From: Rickettsiales bacterium
GTDB taxonomy: Bacteria; Pseudomonadota; Alphaproteobacteria; Rickettsiales; UBA1997
Length of the DNA: 13,395 nucleotides
Assembly (NCBI GenBank): GCA_023262945.1
Contig: JALQXY010000049.1
Span: 1 to 13,395, forward strand
Reading direction: 5' to 3'
Below, in pieces: positions 6,035 through 12,241 of this stretch; positions within the stretch are counted from its first letter, which is position 1; every line of letters starts with the position of its first letter. Made by a program: the position numbers and the translations under genes. The notes under the pieces are model-generated. The model was not told the origin of the DNA. It searched no databases and worked only from the letters and a program-made list of their open reading frames with translations.

Positions 6035-7288
6035 CTATAGTAAATCATCTTTCATATAGCTTGCCAAAGCAGAAGGGATAGCAACTGATCCATCTTGATT
6101 TTGATAATTCTCTAAAATAGCTATAATTGTCCTTCCAATTGCCAAAGATGAGCCATTTAAAGTATGGGCAAATTGATTTTTACCGTTTTGATCTTTAAAT
6201 TTTATATTAGCGCGTCTTGCTTGAAAATCACCACAATTAGAGCAGCTAGAAATTTCTCGATATTTATTTTGCGAAGGTAGCCAAACTTCAAGATCATAAG
6301 TTTTTTGAGCGCAAAATCCCATATCGCCGCTACATAATAATATTTTTCGATAAGGCAGTTCAAGCTTTTCTAGAATTGAGCAGGCTATATTTGTCATTCT
6401 TTCATGCTCCTTGTAGCTTTGATCTGGAGTGGTAATTGATACTAATTCAACTTTTTTAAATTGATGTTGACGAATCATGCCTTTGGTATCTTTTCCAGCT
6501 GAACCAGCCTCACTTCTAAAACAAGGAGTACAAGCAGTAAATCTTAATGGTAGATCTTGCTCTTTGAGAGTGGATTTGCTTACCATATTGACTAGCGATA
6601 CCTCTGAAGTTGGTATTAACCAGTAATCATTAGTTGTTTTAAAGGCTTCTTCGCTAAATTTTGGTAATTGGCCAGAAAATTTCATAGCTTCTGACTTGAC
6701 CAGATTAGGTGGCGAAGTTTCAATATAGCCGTTATTTATAGCGATATCAAGCATAAAATTTTGCAAAGCTCTTTCTAATTTTGCCAGATTGCCCGTTAAA
6801 GTTGAAAATCTAGCTCCAGACATTAACGCTGATTGCTTAAAATCTAAAAGTCCTAATTTTTCACCAATTTCATCATGGGATAAGGGATTAAAGTTAAATT
6901 TGCGAGGATTGCCGTTTCTAGAAATTTCTACATTTTCTTCTTCAGATTTACCTATTGGTACTGATTCTTCTGGAATGTTTGGTAAATTTAATAAAACTTG
7001 CTCAAGATCATCATCTTGATTGATTTGATTATCAATTTCTTGTAATTTATCATTAATTTCTTTGGAATTTTTTAATAAATCATCTATTGCTAATCCTATT
7101 TTTTTTGAATTGGCAATTTCTTTAGCGATATTGTTTCTTTTAGATTGTAAATCTTGCTGTATAACTATTTTTTGACGCCTTTCTTCGTCTATTTTTATAA
7201 TTTGTGAAGAGCTATAATGGCAAGATCGATCTTGCATAGCTTTATCAAATTGCTGCGGGTTTTGGCGAATAAATTTTATATCAATCAT
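6035..7288 (-). CDS. serS: Seryl-tRNA synthetase
   Basis: SerS is the class II synthetase that charges tRNA-Ser (and tRNA-Sec where present) in the cytosol. The 417-residue product has an N-terminal coiled-coil arm that grips the tRNA long variable arm (about 30-95), and then the catalytic core. The core shows TSE at 227-229, motif 2 FRSEAGSAGKDTKG at 257-270 continuing to MIRQHQF, the EISSCSNCGDFQARR region at 345-359, and motif 3 LNGSSLAIGRTIIAILENYQ at 377-396, with GSVAIP at 400-405. Length and motifs are normal. The start MIDIKFIRQNP matches the family's standard N-terminus. A good promoter is visible upstream. It is divergent from dapE across element copy C. Confidence 0.96.
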   Translation of the reverse strand: MIDIKFIRQNPQQFDKAMQDRSCHYSSSQIIKIDEERRQKIVIQQDLQSKRNNIAKEIANSKKIGLAIDDLLKNSKEINDKLQEIDNQINQDDDLEQVLLNLPNIPEESVPIGKSEEENVEISRNGNPRKFNFNPLSHDEIGEKLGLLDFKQSALMSGARFSTLTGNLAKLERALQNFMLDIAINNGYIETSPPNLVKSEAMKFSGQLPKFSEEAFKTTNDYWLIPTSEVSLVNMVSKSTLKEQDLPLRFTACTPCFRSEAGSAGKDTKGMIRQHQFKKVELVSITTPDQSYKEHERMTNIACSILEKLELPYRKILLCSGDMGFCAQKTYDLEVWLPSQNKYREISSCSNCGDFQARRANIKFKDQNGKNQFAHTLNGSSLAIGRTIIAILENYQNQDGSVAIPSALASYMKDDLL

Positions 7289-7326
7289 TTGAATTTAATG
7301 TGAAGTTGATTTTATTTGATCCATAA

Positions 7327-7355
7327 TATATAGCTAATCTATAAATAAATCTCAA
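7327..7355 (-). promoter_or_regulatory. Candidate serS promoter
   Basis: Read on the minus strand, TTGAGA (complement of 7350-7355), a 17-bp spacer and TATATA (7327-7332) make a good sigma70-type promoter, about 40 bases upstream of the serS ATG. The TTGAGA falls in a stretch resembling the TTGAGAT block conserved in the repeat family, next to an isolated terminal repeat at 7372-7393. The -35 box may therefore be element-derived. Confidence 0.5.
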
Positions 7356-7393
7356 ATTTTTTACCTTGATCTGTAAAGATGAAATTTGATACT
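7340..7393 (+). repeat. Remnant of a further repeat copy, abutting copy C
   Basis: Bases 7372-7393 (TGTAAAGATGAAATTTGATAC and one more base) match the right terminal repeat of copy C at 18 of 22 positions and end exactly where the left terminal repeat of copy C starts. Just upstream, AATCTCAAATTTTTT resembles the ATCTCAAAAAATATTTT block preceding the right end of copy D. The two abutting ends form a 44-bp imperfect inverted repeat. It is either the right end of a decayed fifth copy or a duplicated terminus. Confidence 0.5.
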
Positions 7394-7565
7394 CATGCCA
7401 AAGTTCATCTTTAAACGAATTAAATTAGAAATATTTTTGAGATTAAAATTAAGAAAAATGAAAGCTATATACCCATACAAATTGAAGCTTTTCTTAATTT
7501 TAAGCCAAAAAGATAAAGAATTTAATCGCTCATTTTTAACTGCTTTAAAGATGAACTTTGGTATT
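7394..7565 (-). mobile_element. Repeat copy C, complete but diverged MITE-like element
   Basis: The left end 7394-7415 and the right end 7544-7565 are inverted repeats matching at 20 of 22 positions (core CCAAAGTTCATCTTTAAA). The interior aligns in order with copy B: TTTTTGAGAT near 7435, an AAAATGAAAGC-TATA segment where B has AAAATGCAAGTCCTATA, then TTAAGCCAAAAAGATAA at 7500-7516, where B has TTAGCCAAAAAGATAA. The strong core hairpin has decayed. A weaker imperfect one (TTAAAATTAAGAAAA / CTTTTCTTAATTTTAA) replaces it. A 69-codon open frame (7386-7595) crosses the element and is probably chance. The copy lies between the divergent 5' ends of serS and dapE. Confidence 0.75.
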
Positions 7566-7567
7566 AT
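7559..7567 (+). promoter_or_regulatory. Candidate extended -10 promoter at the right edge of copy C, for dapE
   Basis: TG (7559-7560), one base and TATTAT (7562-7567) form the same TGN-TATTAT motif as at the edge of copy B. It begins inside the terminal repeat and runs 2 bases past it, pointing at dapE. A start near 7574 would give a leader of about 49 bases. No clear -35 box is present, so this rests on the repeated occurrence of the motif at element ends. Confidence 0.3.
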
Positions 7568-7622
7568 AGGCTTAGCTATAAAAATTAAAACTTAACTAGA
7601 AGTAACCTTAAACATTAAATAT

Positions 7623-8801
7623 ATGAAAAATTTAAATGCAATTGAGCTATCGCAAAAATTGATTCAAATTCCATCTTATAGCGGACATAATAAGCCAATA
7701 ATTAACTTAATAAAAGATTATTTAGCGGATCTAGATTTTAAATGTGATATTTTGGATTTTGCAGGAGATGGTTCTTATAAGGTAAACAATCTTCACGCTG
7801 TTTTTAATCCAAATAACTATTCGCAAATTCTATATTTTGCTGGCCATACTGATATTGTTAATGAAGGCAATAAAGGGTCTTGGAGATTTCCACCTTTTTC
7901 TGCTACAATTTCTGAAGATAAGCTTTATGGTCGCGGCGCTTCTGATATGAAATGCGCTATTGCCTGTTTTATGATTGCGGTAAAAGAATTTTTGTATCAA
8001 AATAAATCTCCTAAATTTGGCATTGGTTTTTTAATAACCAATGATGAAGAAGCTGATGGAGTTAATGGCACAAAAAAAGTATTGAATTGGATGAGGCAAA
8101 ATAATCACAAAATCTCAAGCTGCATAGTTGGAGAGCCAACAAATCCTAGTAAATTTGGCGAAATGATGAAAATTGGTCGTCGAGGTTCAGTATCTTTTTC
8201 TTTAAAGGTAATTGGCAAGCAAGGCCATGTTGCTTATCCGCAAATTGCTCTTAATCCAAATACGATAATGGTTAATATTTTGCGCATCTTAAAAGATCAT
8301 AAATTTGATGATGGTAACAAGTTCTTTGATGCAACCAATCTAGAAGTTACCGCTATTGAATCACAAAATCTAGGTGGCAATGTTATTCCTAACGAAGTTA
8401 GTGCTAATTTTAATGTGCGTTTCAACGATAATCATTCGGGTCAGGATATAGTAAATTTAGTTAAATATGTCTGTGATAAATCAGTATCAAATTTAAATGA
8501 TATAGAAGCACGATATGATTTGCAATTTAGAATTAGCGGAGAATCATTTCTTTGTCAGCCTAAAAAAATTGCAAACTTAGCAAAAGAATCAATAATTAAA
8601 AACTGTAATATTGTGCCAGAATTTAGTACTTCTGGTGGCACGTCTGACGCAAGATTTATTAAAGATTATTGTAGCGATATGGTTGAGCTTGGTTTAATCA
8701 ATGAAACAGCGCACAAAATTGATGAATGCAGCAAAATAGAAGATGTAACCAGTTTAAAAAATGTTTATCTAGATATTTTGCAAAACTATTCCCCAGCTTA
8801 G
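7623..8801 (+). CDS. dapE: Succinyl-diaminopimelate desuccinylase
   Basis: DapE is a cytosolic di-zinc M20-family hydrolase that removes succinate from N-succinyl-LL-diaminopimelate, on the route to meso-diaminopimelate for peptidoglycan and to lysine. The 392-residue product shows the ordered metal and catalytic sites: GHTDIV with H75, GRGASDMK with D108, NDEEADG with catalytic E142 and metal-binding E143, VGEPT with E171, and TAHKIDE with H364. The dimerisation (lid) domain lies between about 180 and 295, beginning near GRRGSVSF, with QGHVAYP at 200-206. All five ligands are present. Among M20 relatives, length and the C-terminal motif favour DapE over ArgE. The stop lies inside a CCAGC/GCTGG hairpin (8793-8805) without a T-run. 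pgpA follows 48 bases later on the same strand. Confidence 0.93.
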   Translation: MKNLNAIELSQKLIQIPSYSGHNKPIINLIKDYLADLDFKCDILDFAGDGSYKVNNLHAVFNPNNYSQILYFAGHTDIVNEGNKGSWRFPPFSATISEDKLYGRGASDMKCAIACFMIAVKEFLYQNKSPKFGIGFLITNDEEADGVNGTKKVLNWMRQNNHKISSCIVGEPTNPSKFGEMMKIGRRGSVSFSLKVIGKQGHVAYPQIALNPNTIMVNILRILKDHKFDDGNKFFDATNLEVTAIESQNLGGNVIPNEVSANFNVRFNDNHSGQDIVNLVKYVCDKSVSNLNDIEARYDLQFRISGESFLCQPKKIANLAKESIIKNCNIVPEFSTSGGTSDARFIKDYCSDMVELGLINETAHKIDECSKIEDVTSLKNVYLDILQNYSPA

Positions 8802-8849
8802 CTGGTCAATAACATCAAACGCTCCTACAAAACAACAATTACTAAAATT

Positions 8850-9377
8850 ATGCAAAAATTATATGATATAATACTAACCTTTTTTTATGTCGGCAAAATA
8901 AAGAAGGCTCCAGGAACCTGGGGTTCTGCAGCTGGATTGATGCTATGGCTAGTTTTTGCAGCTATTTTTTTTATTTACAGCAAAAGTGGCTTGTGGCAAA
9001 ATACATTTTGGTTTTTGTTTATTTTATTTTTTACCCTTATTGGCGCTCGTATTGTACCTAAATATCAAAAGCAAAATAATTACAAAAAAATTGATCATGG
9101 ATCCGTTGTTTTAGATGAAGTTGTAGGACAAATAACCGCTTTGCAAATAGTTTATATTAAGGTTTTTAACAGCTATATTTCGCTAAGCTTTAGCTTTTTA
9201 CTATTTTTGCTACTATCCTTTATTTTGTTTCGCGTGCTCGATATAACTAAGCCATTATTTATAGGTAGAATCGATAGAGAGCTTAAAGGAGGTTTAGGAG
9301 TATTCTTGGATGATTTAGTTGCTGGTGTTTTTGCTGGATTGATTGCTATAATTTTACTTGAGGTTATAATATTATAA
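8850..9377 (+). CDS. pgpA: Phosphatidylglycerophosphatase A
   Basis: PgpA is an integral inner-membrane phosphatase that converts phosphatidylglycerophosphate to phosphatidylglycerol. The 175-residue product has all family signatures: GKIKKAPGTWGS at 15-26, an acidic VLDEVVGQ at 87-94, FRVLDITKP at 127-135, and GGLGVFLDDLVAG at 147-159 with the paired Asp residues thought to bind Mg2+. Hydrophobic segments near 28-43, 52-67, 108-128 and 156-175 fit a membrane protein with four spans. It lies 48 bases after dapE and probably shares its transcript. There is no Shine-Dalgarno site. Length is normal for the family. Confidence 0.93.
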   Translation: MQKLYDIILTFFYVGKIKKAPGTWGSAAGLMLWLVFAAIFFIYSKSGLWQNTFWFLFILFFTLIGARIVPKYQKQNNYKKIDHGSVVLDEVVGQITALQIVYIKVFNSYISLSFSFLLFLLLSFILFRVLDITKPLFIGRIDRELKGGLGVFLDDLVAGVFAGLIAIILLEVIIL

Positions 9378-9446
9378 TTTGCAGATGTTTTTGAAGACAA
9401 GAAATATTTGCAATGTTAAGAATTTAATTTATTAAAATTGTATTAA

Positions 9447-9476
9447 TTGACATTTAATATAAATATTGCATAAAAT
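9447..9476 (+). promoter_or_regulatory. sigma70-type promoter for nuoHIJK
   Basis: A perfect -35 box TTGACA (9447-9452), an 18-bp spacer and TAAAAT (9471-9476) lie in the 220-bp gap between pgpA and nuoH. Transcription would start near 9483, leaving a leader of about 115 bases. A 10-bp perfect palindrome AAGATATCTT (9578-9587) lies just before the nuoH ATG and could be a regulatory site. It is the best promoter match on the plus strand of the window. Confidence 0.65.
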
Positions 9477-9480
9477 TTGA

Positions 9481-9499
9481 CTTTCTGCAGAAGGTTTTT
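9481..9499 (+). terminator. Weak hairpin plus T5, possible pgpA terminator
   Basis: CTTTC and GAAGG pair around TGCA (9481-9494, one G-U pair), followed by T5 (9495-9499). It could end dapE-pgpA transcription. It overlaps the predicted start of the nuoH transcript, so it would sit at the extreme 5' end of that RNA, too early to terminate it. The stem is short, so the call is tentative. Confidence 0.25.
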
Positions 9500-9597
9500 A
9501 TAAAATCTTGCAATTAGATAGGTTAAATTCAAAAATTCCTTGAAATTGGCATTTTTATAAGACTTATTTTGACTCTTAAGATATCTTTAACAATTAG

Positions 9598-10602
9598 ATG
9601 AGTTTATTTTTATCGCAATTTGGCAACATATTTACATCGCTAATCATTCCTGCCGCTGGTTGGATTTTGCTTATAGTTTTACCATTACTTGGTGCAGTTG
9701 CCTATTTAACACTAATGGAGCGTAAAATTATTGGCGCCATGCAACTGAGAAAAGGGCCGAATGTTGTTGGACCCTTTGGCTTGTTACAACCCTTAGCCGA
9801 TGGTTTAAAATTAATGCTAAAAGAAGTTATCTTGCCAAGCAAATCTAATAAAAAATTATTCTTATTAGCTCCTATCATCACTTTTTTTCTAGCTTTAATT
9901 GGTTGGGCAGTAATTCCTTTTTCACAAAATTTTGTATTAGCTGATTTAAATATCGGAGTTGTTTATTTGCTAGCCACATCTTCTTTGGGCGTCTATGGTG
10001 TAATAATTGCTGGCTGGGCCAGTAATTCAAAATATGCTTTTTTGGGTGCCATTAGATCATCGGCGCAAATGATATCTTACGAAGTTTCTATTGGTTTAAT
10101 TATAGTTTCTGTAGTATTATTGGTTGGATCGCTTAATCTATCTGATATCGTTATGGCGCAACAAAAAGGTTGGTTTGTATGGCCATGCTTTCCTATGTTT
10201 ATTTTATTTTTTATTTCAGCCTTAGCCGAAACAAATCGTCACCCATTCGATCTTCCTGAAGCTGAGGCAGAGTTAGTAGCTGGCTATAATGTTGAATATA
10301 GCTCAATGCCATTTTCAATGTTTTTTCTAGGAGAATATGCAAATATGATTCTTATTTCTGCATTTGCTTCTATTTTATTTTTGGGTGGCTGGTTATCTCC
10401 AATTGATAATGAATTTTTTAATGCAATTCCCGGCCCTTTTTGGCTTAGTATAAAAGTCTTAATTTTGTTATTTGGATTTATCTGGGTAAGAGCTACACTG
10501 CCAAGATATCGCTATGATCAATTAATGCGTTTAGGCTGGAAAGTATTTCTACCAATTTCTTTAACTTGGGTAGTATTAACTGCCGCCTTCGTTGTTTTTT
10601 AA
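9598..10602 (+). CDS. nuoH: NADH-quinone oxidoreductase subunit H
   Basis: NuoH (ND1) joins the peripheral and membrane arms of complex I and forms much of the quinone-binding cavity. The 334-residue, strongly hydrophobic product fits the eight-helix family: first helix near 16-40, then [18 protein letters not shown] at 41-58, [12 protein letters not shown] at 61-72, and the most conserved loop [20 protein letters not shown] at 210-229 followed by YNVEYSS. The acidic residues of this loop are all present. The C-terminal [19 protein letters not shown] at 297-315 is also typical. It is the first gene of a nuoHIJK cluster; nuoG, the usual upstream gene, is not here. nuoI starts 8 bases downstream. 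Confidence 0.97.
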   Translation: MSLFLSQFGNIFTSLIIPAAGWILLIVLPLLGAVAYLTLMERKIIGAMQLRKGPNVVGPFGLLQPLADGLKLMLKEVILPSKSNKKLFLLAPIITFFLALIGWAVIPFSQNFVLADLNIGVVYLLATSSLGVYGVIIAGWASNSKYAFLGAIRSSAQMISYEVSIGLIIVSVVLLVGSLNLSDIVMAQQKGWFVWPCFPMFILFFISALAETNRHPFDLPEAEAELVAGYNVEYSSMPFSMFFLGEYANMILISAFASILFLGGWLSPIDNEFFNAIPGPFWLSIKVLILLFGFIWVRATLPRYRYDQLMRLGWKVFLPISLTWVVLTAAFVVF

Positions 10603-10610
10603 ATTTATTT

Positions 10611-11096
10611 ATGCGTTTACTAAAGCAAGCTTCAAATTTTTTATTAAAAGAGATAATAATAGGTCATATATTGACTCTATATTATATGTTTAAAAGAAAA
10701 GTTACAATCAACTACCCTTATGAAAAAGGCGAGATTAGTCCAAGATTCAGAGGAGAACACGCTTTGCGTCGCTATCCTAATGGCGAAGAAAGATGTATAG
10801 CTTGTAAGTTATGTGAAGCGGTTTGTCCAGCACAAGCCATAACTATTGAAGCTGAAGAAAGAGAAGACGGTAGCAGAAGAACTACCAAATATGATATCGA
10901 TATGTTAAAATGTATTTACTGTGGAATGTGTCAAGAGGCCTGCCCTGTTGACGCTATAGTAGAAAGTCCTAATTTTGAGTTTTCAACCGAAACAAGAGAA
11001 GAATTATATTATGATAAAAATAAGTTATTAGCCAATGGCGAACGTTATGAATACATGCTTAATCACGCTATTGAAGCTGATATTGATCAACGCTAA
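10611..11096 (+). CDS. nuoI: NADH-quinone oxidoreductase subunit I (8Fe ferredoxin-type)
   Basis: NuoI (TYKY/NDUFS8) carries FeS clusters N6a and N6b in the peripheral arm of complex I, passing electrons to N2. From the ATG at 10611 the product has 161 residues: an amphipathic N-terminal helix, [20 protein letters not shown] around 43-62, a first cluster motif [12 protein letters not shown] with C62, C65, C68 and C72, a second [12 protein letters not shown] with C101, C104, C107 and C111, and a C-terminal [11 protein letters not shown] block. All eight cysteines are in place. The frame is open upstream to an ATG at 10566 inside nuoH, but those 15 extra residues do not fit the family and would overlap nuoH, so 10611 is preferred. 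The sequence is strikingly close to mitochondrial and alphaproteobacterial homologues. Confidence 0.96.
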   Translation: MRLLKQASNFLLKEIIIGHILTLYYMFKRKVTINYPYEKGEISPRFRGEHALRRYPNGEERCIACKLCEAVCPAQAITIEAEEREDGSRRTTKYDIDMLKCIYCGMCQEACPVDAIVESPNFEFSTETREELYYDKNKLLANGERYEYMLNHAIEADIDQR

Positions 11097-11113
11097 TTAA
11101 TTTACCTATTATT

Positions 11114-11725
11114 ATGAGTTTAGAGTTGGGTTTATTTTATTTATTTTCTACTGTTTTATTATTGTCAGCTTTTGCTGTAGTTGTTGTAAGAAACACTGTT
11201 TATAGTGTATTATTTCTTATTTTGACCTTTGTTAATGCCGCCTGTTTATTTGTATTAAGTGGTTCAGAATATTTGGCCATGTTGCTAATAGTAGTTTATG
11301 TTGGCGCTATTGCTGTATTATTTTTGTTTGTGGTTATGATGCTTAATGTAGATAAAGCAAAAAAGAATGAGCCAAATCGCAAGAGGCCTTTATTGCTAAT
11401 GATCACAGCTCTATTATTTAGCGAGATATTTATTATTAGCAAATTTTCTTCAATTAAATTTTATGAAAAAGTTAATTTATATCCTATTGATAAAAATATA
11501 TCTAACGTCAAAGCTATTGGTAATGTTCTTTATACTGATTTTATTTTACCTTTTCAAATCTCAGGAATTATTCTATTTGTGGCAATGATTGGAGCAATTG
11601 TTTTAACAATTAAAGACAGCAATAGACTGCTTAAGAAGCAAAATATAGCCGATCAAGTGTTACGCTCAAAATATGATTCAATTGAGATAGTAAAAGTTAA
11701 ATCTGGTCAAAATTTAAATATATAA
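11114..11725 (+). CDS. nuoJ: NADH-quinone oxidoreductase subunit J
   Basis: NuoJ (ND6) is a membrane-arm subunit of complex I that helps link quinone chemistry to proton pumping. The 203-residue product has five hydrophobic segments: about 5-25, 28-48, 54-77, 92-109 and 146-166. The conserved [19 protein letters not shown] stretch at 52-70 contains the pi-bulge helix (third TM helix), and [19 protein letters not shown] precedes the last span. The C-terminal tail after residue 167 is hydrophilic and lysine-rich, somewhat long but not unusual. It lies 17 bases after nuoI and 2 bases before nuoK. Confidence 0.95.
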   Translation: MSLELGLFYLFSTVLLLSAFAVVVVRNTVYSVLFLILTFVNAACLFVLSGSEYLAMLLIVVYVGAIAVLFLFVVMMLNVDKAKKNEPNRKRPLLLMITALLFSEIFIISKFSSIKFYEKVNLYPIDKNISNVKAIGNVLYTDFILPFQISGIILFVAMIGAIVLTIKDSNRLLKKQNIADQVLRSKYDSIEIVKVKSGQNLNI

Positions 11726-11727
11726 TT

Positions 11728-12033
11728 ATGATTCAAACCATAGATTTTGTTATAATTGCCGCTATATTATTTTGCATTGGAGTTAGTGGCATTTTTATTA
11801 ATCGTAAAAATATTATATCTTTATTGATGTCGATTGAGTTAATGCTTTTGGCGGTAAATATTAATTTTGTAGCATTTTCAACCCAGATGAATGACTTAGT
11901 TGGCCAGATTTTTGCTATTTTCATATTAACTGTTGCTGGGGCCGAGGCTGCCATAGGACTAGCTATACTAATAAGCTATTTTAATCATAAAAACAACATA
12001 GATATAGAGAATATATCTTCCATGAAAGGTTAA
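11728..12033 (+). CDS. nuoK: NADH-quinone oxidoreductase subunit K
   Basis: NuoK (ND4L) is a small three-helix membrane subunit of complex I with two buried glutamates in the proton path. The 101-residue product shows helices near 6-24, 29-49 and 61-84, with E37 in [17 protein letters not shown] and E73 in [13 protein letters not shown], both conserved. The short acidic C-terminal tail ([11 protein letters not shown]) is an addition of about 15 residues after the last helix. The start is 2 bases after the nuoJ stop. nuoL, nuoM and nuoN do not follow: the cluster ends at element copy D and a convergent gene. Confidence 0.96.
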   Translation: MIQTIDFVIIAAILFCIGVSGIFINRKNIISLLMSIELMLLAVNINFVAFSTQMNDLVGQIFAIFILTVAGAEAAIGLAILISYFNHKNNIDIENISSMKG

Positions 12034-12068
12034 TCTAGACAATATACAATATAATTAACTCTAGGTAT

Positions 12069-12241
12069 AATAACATTTCCCATCTAAAAAACATACAAAA
12101 ACTAAACAATCTGACTTTATCTTTTTGGTTAAAAATTGCAAAAAGCCTTAAGTCCTATAGGCATAGGACTTGCATTTTTTAAAAGTTTTTATCTCAAAAA
12201 ATATTTTGTTATAATTTTATTTAAAGATGGGATTTGGTATT
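12069..12241 (+). mobile_element. Repeat copy D, complete MITE-like element
   Basis: The left end at 12069-12090 (core ACATTTCCCATCT) and right end at 12220-12241 (core AGATGGGATTTGGT) are inverted repeats matching at 17 of 22 positions. The interior is the same as copy B in reverse orientation: AAACAATCTGACTTTATC, TTTTTGGTTAAAAATTGC, AAAAAGCCTT, the perfect hairpin at 12150-12171, GCATTTTTT and TTTTTATCTCAAAAAATATTTT. It fills the space between the convergent 3' ends of nuoK and the orphan gene, and the right terminal repeat supplies the orphan's last codons and stop. Low divergence from copy B suggests recent mobility or gene conversion. Confidence 0.85.
12150..12180 (+). terminator. Intrinsic terminator-like hairpin in copy D
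   Basis: A perfect 9-bp stem AAGTCCTAT/ATAGGACTT with loop AGGC (12150-12171) is followed by GCA and T6 (12175-12180). It is well placed to end nuoHIJK transcription. On the minus strand the same stem is followed by AAGGC and T5, so it could also end the orphan-gene transcript from the other side. Confidence 0.55.

Noticed and set aside
7386..7595. A 69-codon plus-strand open frame between serS and dapE
   Set aside because: It spans element copy C from terminal repeat to terminal repeat, and the homologous copies B and D are not open in that frame. The composition is dominated by Lys, Ile and Leu, as expected of AT-rich non-coding DNA.
8793..8805. CCAGC/GCTGG hairpin over the dapE stop codon as a terminator
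   Set aside because: No T-run follows and pgpA begins 45 bases later on the same strand, so the two genes are more likely cotranscribed.
10566..10610. Upstream ATG extension of nuoI
   Set aside because: The extra 15 residues overlap nuoH and do not match the NuoI family, whose N-terminus fits the ATG at 10611.
35..12241. CRISPR array or tandem repeat explanation for the recurring sequences
   Set aside because: The copies are kilobases apart, in both orientations, with terminal inverted repeats and no regular spacers or cas genes.
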